27,306 bases of DNA from Endozoicomonadaceae bacterium (GTDB lineage Bacteria > Pseudomonadota > Gammaproteobacteria > Pseudomonadales > Endozoicomonadaceae). A program made the translations under genes and the position numbers. The DNA lies in NCBI GenBank assembly GCA_023146365.1, contig JAGLCE010000063.1, positions 1 through 27,306 of the forward strand. The letters run 5' to 3'. The notes under the pieces were generated by a model. It was not told where the DNA came from, did not search any database, and was given only the letters and a program-made list of their open reading frames with translations. Shown piece by piece: positions 26,093-27,306 of this stretch; position 1 is the first letter of the stretch; each line of letters starts with the position of its first letter.

Positions 26093-26722
26093 GAGACCTC
26101 AGCATAACTCAACAAAGCCGATCATATTCTGGTAAAATATCGGCATGCAAAAATCCTTCACAACACAGCCCAAGCGTTTCGTCTCAGCCACTGACCTAAG
26201 TCATCCAATTCTTCATAGTCTTGATGATACGGAAGCGTTGTTGGACTGGTCAGATATTGAAAAGTTGCTCTCCTCAATTTACGCCTCTAAAACAGGTCGC
26301 CCCGGCTACCCTCTGCTGACGTTGTTTCGGGCTTTATTGCTTGGGACATGGTATCGCTTGTCCGATGTGCAGTTGACTCAATGCTTATATAGAGACCTAC
26401 TGTTTCGCAAGTTTTGTCACCTTGAACTGGGTGATTACGGGCTTGCCAGAACTCGGTTCATGGGTCTTGCTAAAAATGCGACGATTTTTGGACTGGCCGC
26501 TATGGCAGCGAACATTCGCAAAGGCACTCAGTTTTTGCTGCTCTATGGTGTGCCAAAAATATGTTCTGCGGGATAGGTACGTCGAACACCGGTGCAGAGC
26601 ACTAGAAACAGGTATCAAACCGATTATTTGGCGTTAAATGCCCCAGTGAGTTTCGTAATGGGTGACAAAATGAGGAAAGTTTAATGAGCGCAGCTAAAGT
26701 CGTTGGTTATGCTGAGGTCACC
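26093..26722 (+). mobile_element. Internally deleted IS5-like element with terminal inverted repeats
   Basis: GACCTCAGCATAAC at 26095-26108 is repeated exactly in reverse complement at 26706-26719, with partial similarity continuing inwards (CAAC). The pair brackets a shortened IS5-type transposase relic. At about 630 bp it is well below the 0.85-1.2 kb usual for this family. No clean target duplication is visible at the outer edges. Such elements can still be moved by a full-length relative, as MITE-like derivatives are. Inside the left end, GCCGAT and ATCGGC (26117-26144) form a hairpin directly before the transposase ATG. Confidence 0.75.
26145..26684 (+). pseudogene. IS5-family transposase, internally deleted and interrupted
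   Basis: Residues 1-97 are the IS5 N-terminal domain (SLDDTEALLDWSDIEKLL, GRPGYPLLTLFRALLLG, LSDVQLTQCLYRDL, FRKFCHLELGD). The frame then jumps straight to the C-terminal region (RTRFMGLAKNATIFGLAAMA), so the central catalytic DDE part is deleted in frame at about residue 97. A TAG at 26574-26576 cuts the frame, but beyond it the same frame stays open for 35 codons (VRRTPVQSTRNRY to MRKV) and ends at 26684, which suggests a nonsense mutation in a once longer protein. It cannot be an active transposase. Confidence 0.85.
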
Positions 26723-26846
26723 GCTCGTTTAACTGTTAGCTAATTCTTTGAGCTGAGAAACGATGTTTAGAGGCTCCATTTAGCCGTTATTTCTGCTATT
26801 GTACTAGGCACGTATATTAACCAGTTGACAATTAAAAACCAATAAT

Positions 26847-27284
26847 ATGAATAATAAAGTATTAAAAATTGTAGAGCAAATAGAACGTGTATTAATTATT
26901 GTACTGCTTTTTTCCTTATTACTTATCGTGGTATATACGACAGTGGTCTTTTTAGTAATGCTTTTTGGGGGTATCGCAGCAAGTATTGAAAATTCATTCC
27001 AAAAAGGCGGAAATATAATGAGCCATTTACATCCTATTTTTGGAGGATTTTTATCAGTGCTTATTGGAATTGAGTTATTGAACACAATAAAAATATATTT
27101 AAAAGAAGATGTAGTGCATGTAGAAACAGTGTTATTAGTTGCTATTATTGGCGTTTCTAGGCACGTTATAGATTTAGATATAACACATTTAGATCCGTTC
27201 ACTTTATTTGGTATTAGTTCTCTTATTTTTGTTTTGGCAGGAGGGTATTTTTTGATAAAAAAGGCAACAGTGCGTAAAGGCTAA
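26847..27284 (+). CDS. psiE: PsiE-family membrane protein
   Basis: 145-residue inner-membrane protein with four predicted membrane segments: about 14-40, 64-84, 91-107 and 117-137. The pattern GFLSVLIGIELLNTIKIYL, HVETVLLVAIIGVSRHVIDLD matches the PsiE family (phosphate-starvation-inducible E; the E. coli protein has 136 residues), whose molecular function is unknown. The ATG at 26847 has no clear Shine-Dalgarno sequence. A later ATG at residue 58 has a better AAGGCGG upstream but would remove the first membrane segment, so the long form is preferred. A TTGACA at 26825-26830 has no partner at a useful distance. The gene follows the IS5-like remnant and is very A+T-rich. Confidence 0.75.
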   Translation: MNNKVLKIVEQIERVLIIVLLFSLLLIVVYTTVVFLVMLFGGIAASIENSFQKGGNIMSHLHPIFGGFLSVLIGIELLNTIKIYLKEDVVHVETVLLVAIIGVSRHVIDLDITHLDPFTLFGISSLIFVLAGGYFLIKKATVRKG

Positions 27285-27286
27285 TA

Positions 27287-27306
27287 GCTTTTTGCTTTTT
27301 GCTTTT
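27287..27306. repeat. Short tandem repeat GCTTTTT at window edge
   Basis: GCTTTTT is repeated 2.9 times up to the end of the window, immediately after the psiE-like stop codon. The array may continue beyond the window. T-rich, but with no hairpin before it. Confidence 0.6.

Noticed and set aside
26847..27019. Shorter PsiE-like protein starting at residue 58
   Set aside because: The internal ATG has a better ribosome-binding site, but the truncated form would lose the first of the four membrane segments typical of the family.

Overview
The window looks like a gammaproteobacterial chromosome, probably from the Endozoicomonadaceae or related animal-associated Oceanospirillales. The core gene set (rlmL, rmf, pyrD, a 180-kDa-type NAD glutamate dehydrogenase, a MoxR/Bat operon, mmsB) is of Pseudomonas/Oceanospirillales type. 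It is flanked on both sides by A+T-richer DNA carrying eukaryote-like proteins (two ankyrin-repeat proteins and a BIR+RING protein) and transposon debris. That mix suggests a host-associated, possibly intracellular, bacterium. BIR-domain apoptosis inhibitors are known from the intranuclear mussel parasite Candidatus Endonucleobacter, a member of this family. The species itself cannot be fixed from the sequence.

Layout. 1-2016: ankyrin-like protein on the minus strand. 2017-3409: a graveyard with two hairpins, a REP-type palindrome beside a truncated RAYT start, a DDE transposase fragment, and an IS30 tail whose stop codon overlaps the rlmL stop. 3406-12447: core genes rlmL(-), rmf(+), pyrD(-), gdhB(-). 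12684-19676: a six-gene plus-strand operon (MoxR ATPase, DUF58 protein, DUF4381 protein, BatA, BatB/C fusion, BatD) with mostly overlapping reading frames. 19895-20794: mmsB. 20887-21702(-): an M48-family lipoprotein that has lost its catalytic glutamate. 21703-27306: accessory region with ten copies of an 8-bp repeat, then the BIR/RING protein (TTG start), a second ankyrin protein (minus) with a 7-bp tandem repeat just upstream of its start, an internally deleted IS5-like element with inverted ends, and a PsiE-family membrane protein.

How the genes fit together. RlmKL (23S rRNA methylation) and Rmf (ribosome hibernation) act on the ribosome. PyrD, GdhB and MmsB serve pyrimidine, glutamate and valine metabolism. 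The MoxR/Bat operon probably forms an envelope-associated AAA+/von Willebrand factor A complex. The BIR/RING protein and the ankyrin proteins are candidate host-directed effectors. One resembles an inhibitor-of-apoptosis E3 ligase, and the other has a weak SOCS/BC-box-like segment after its ankyrin repeats. The main discovery candidate is therefore a small, repeat-flanked locus aimed at host apoptosis and ubiquitin signalling.
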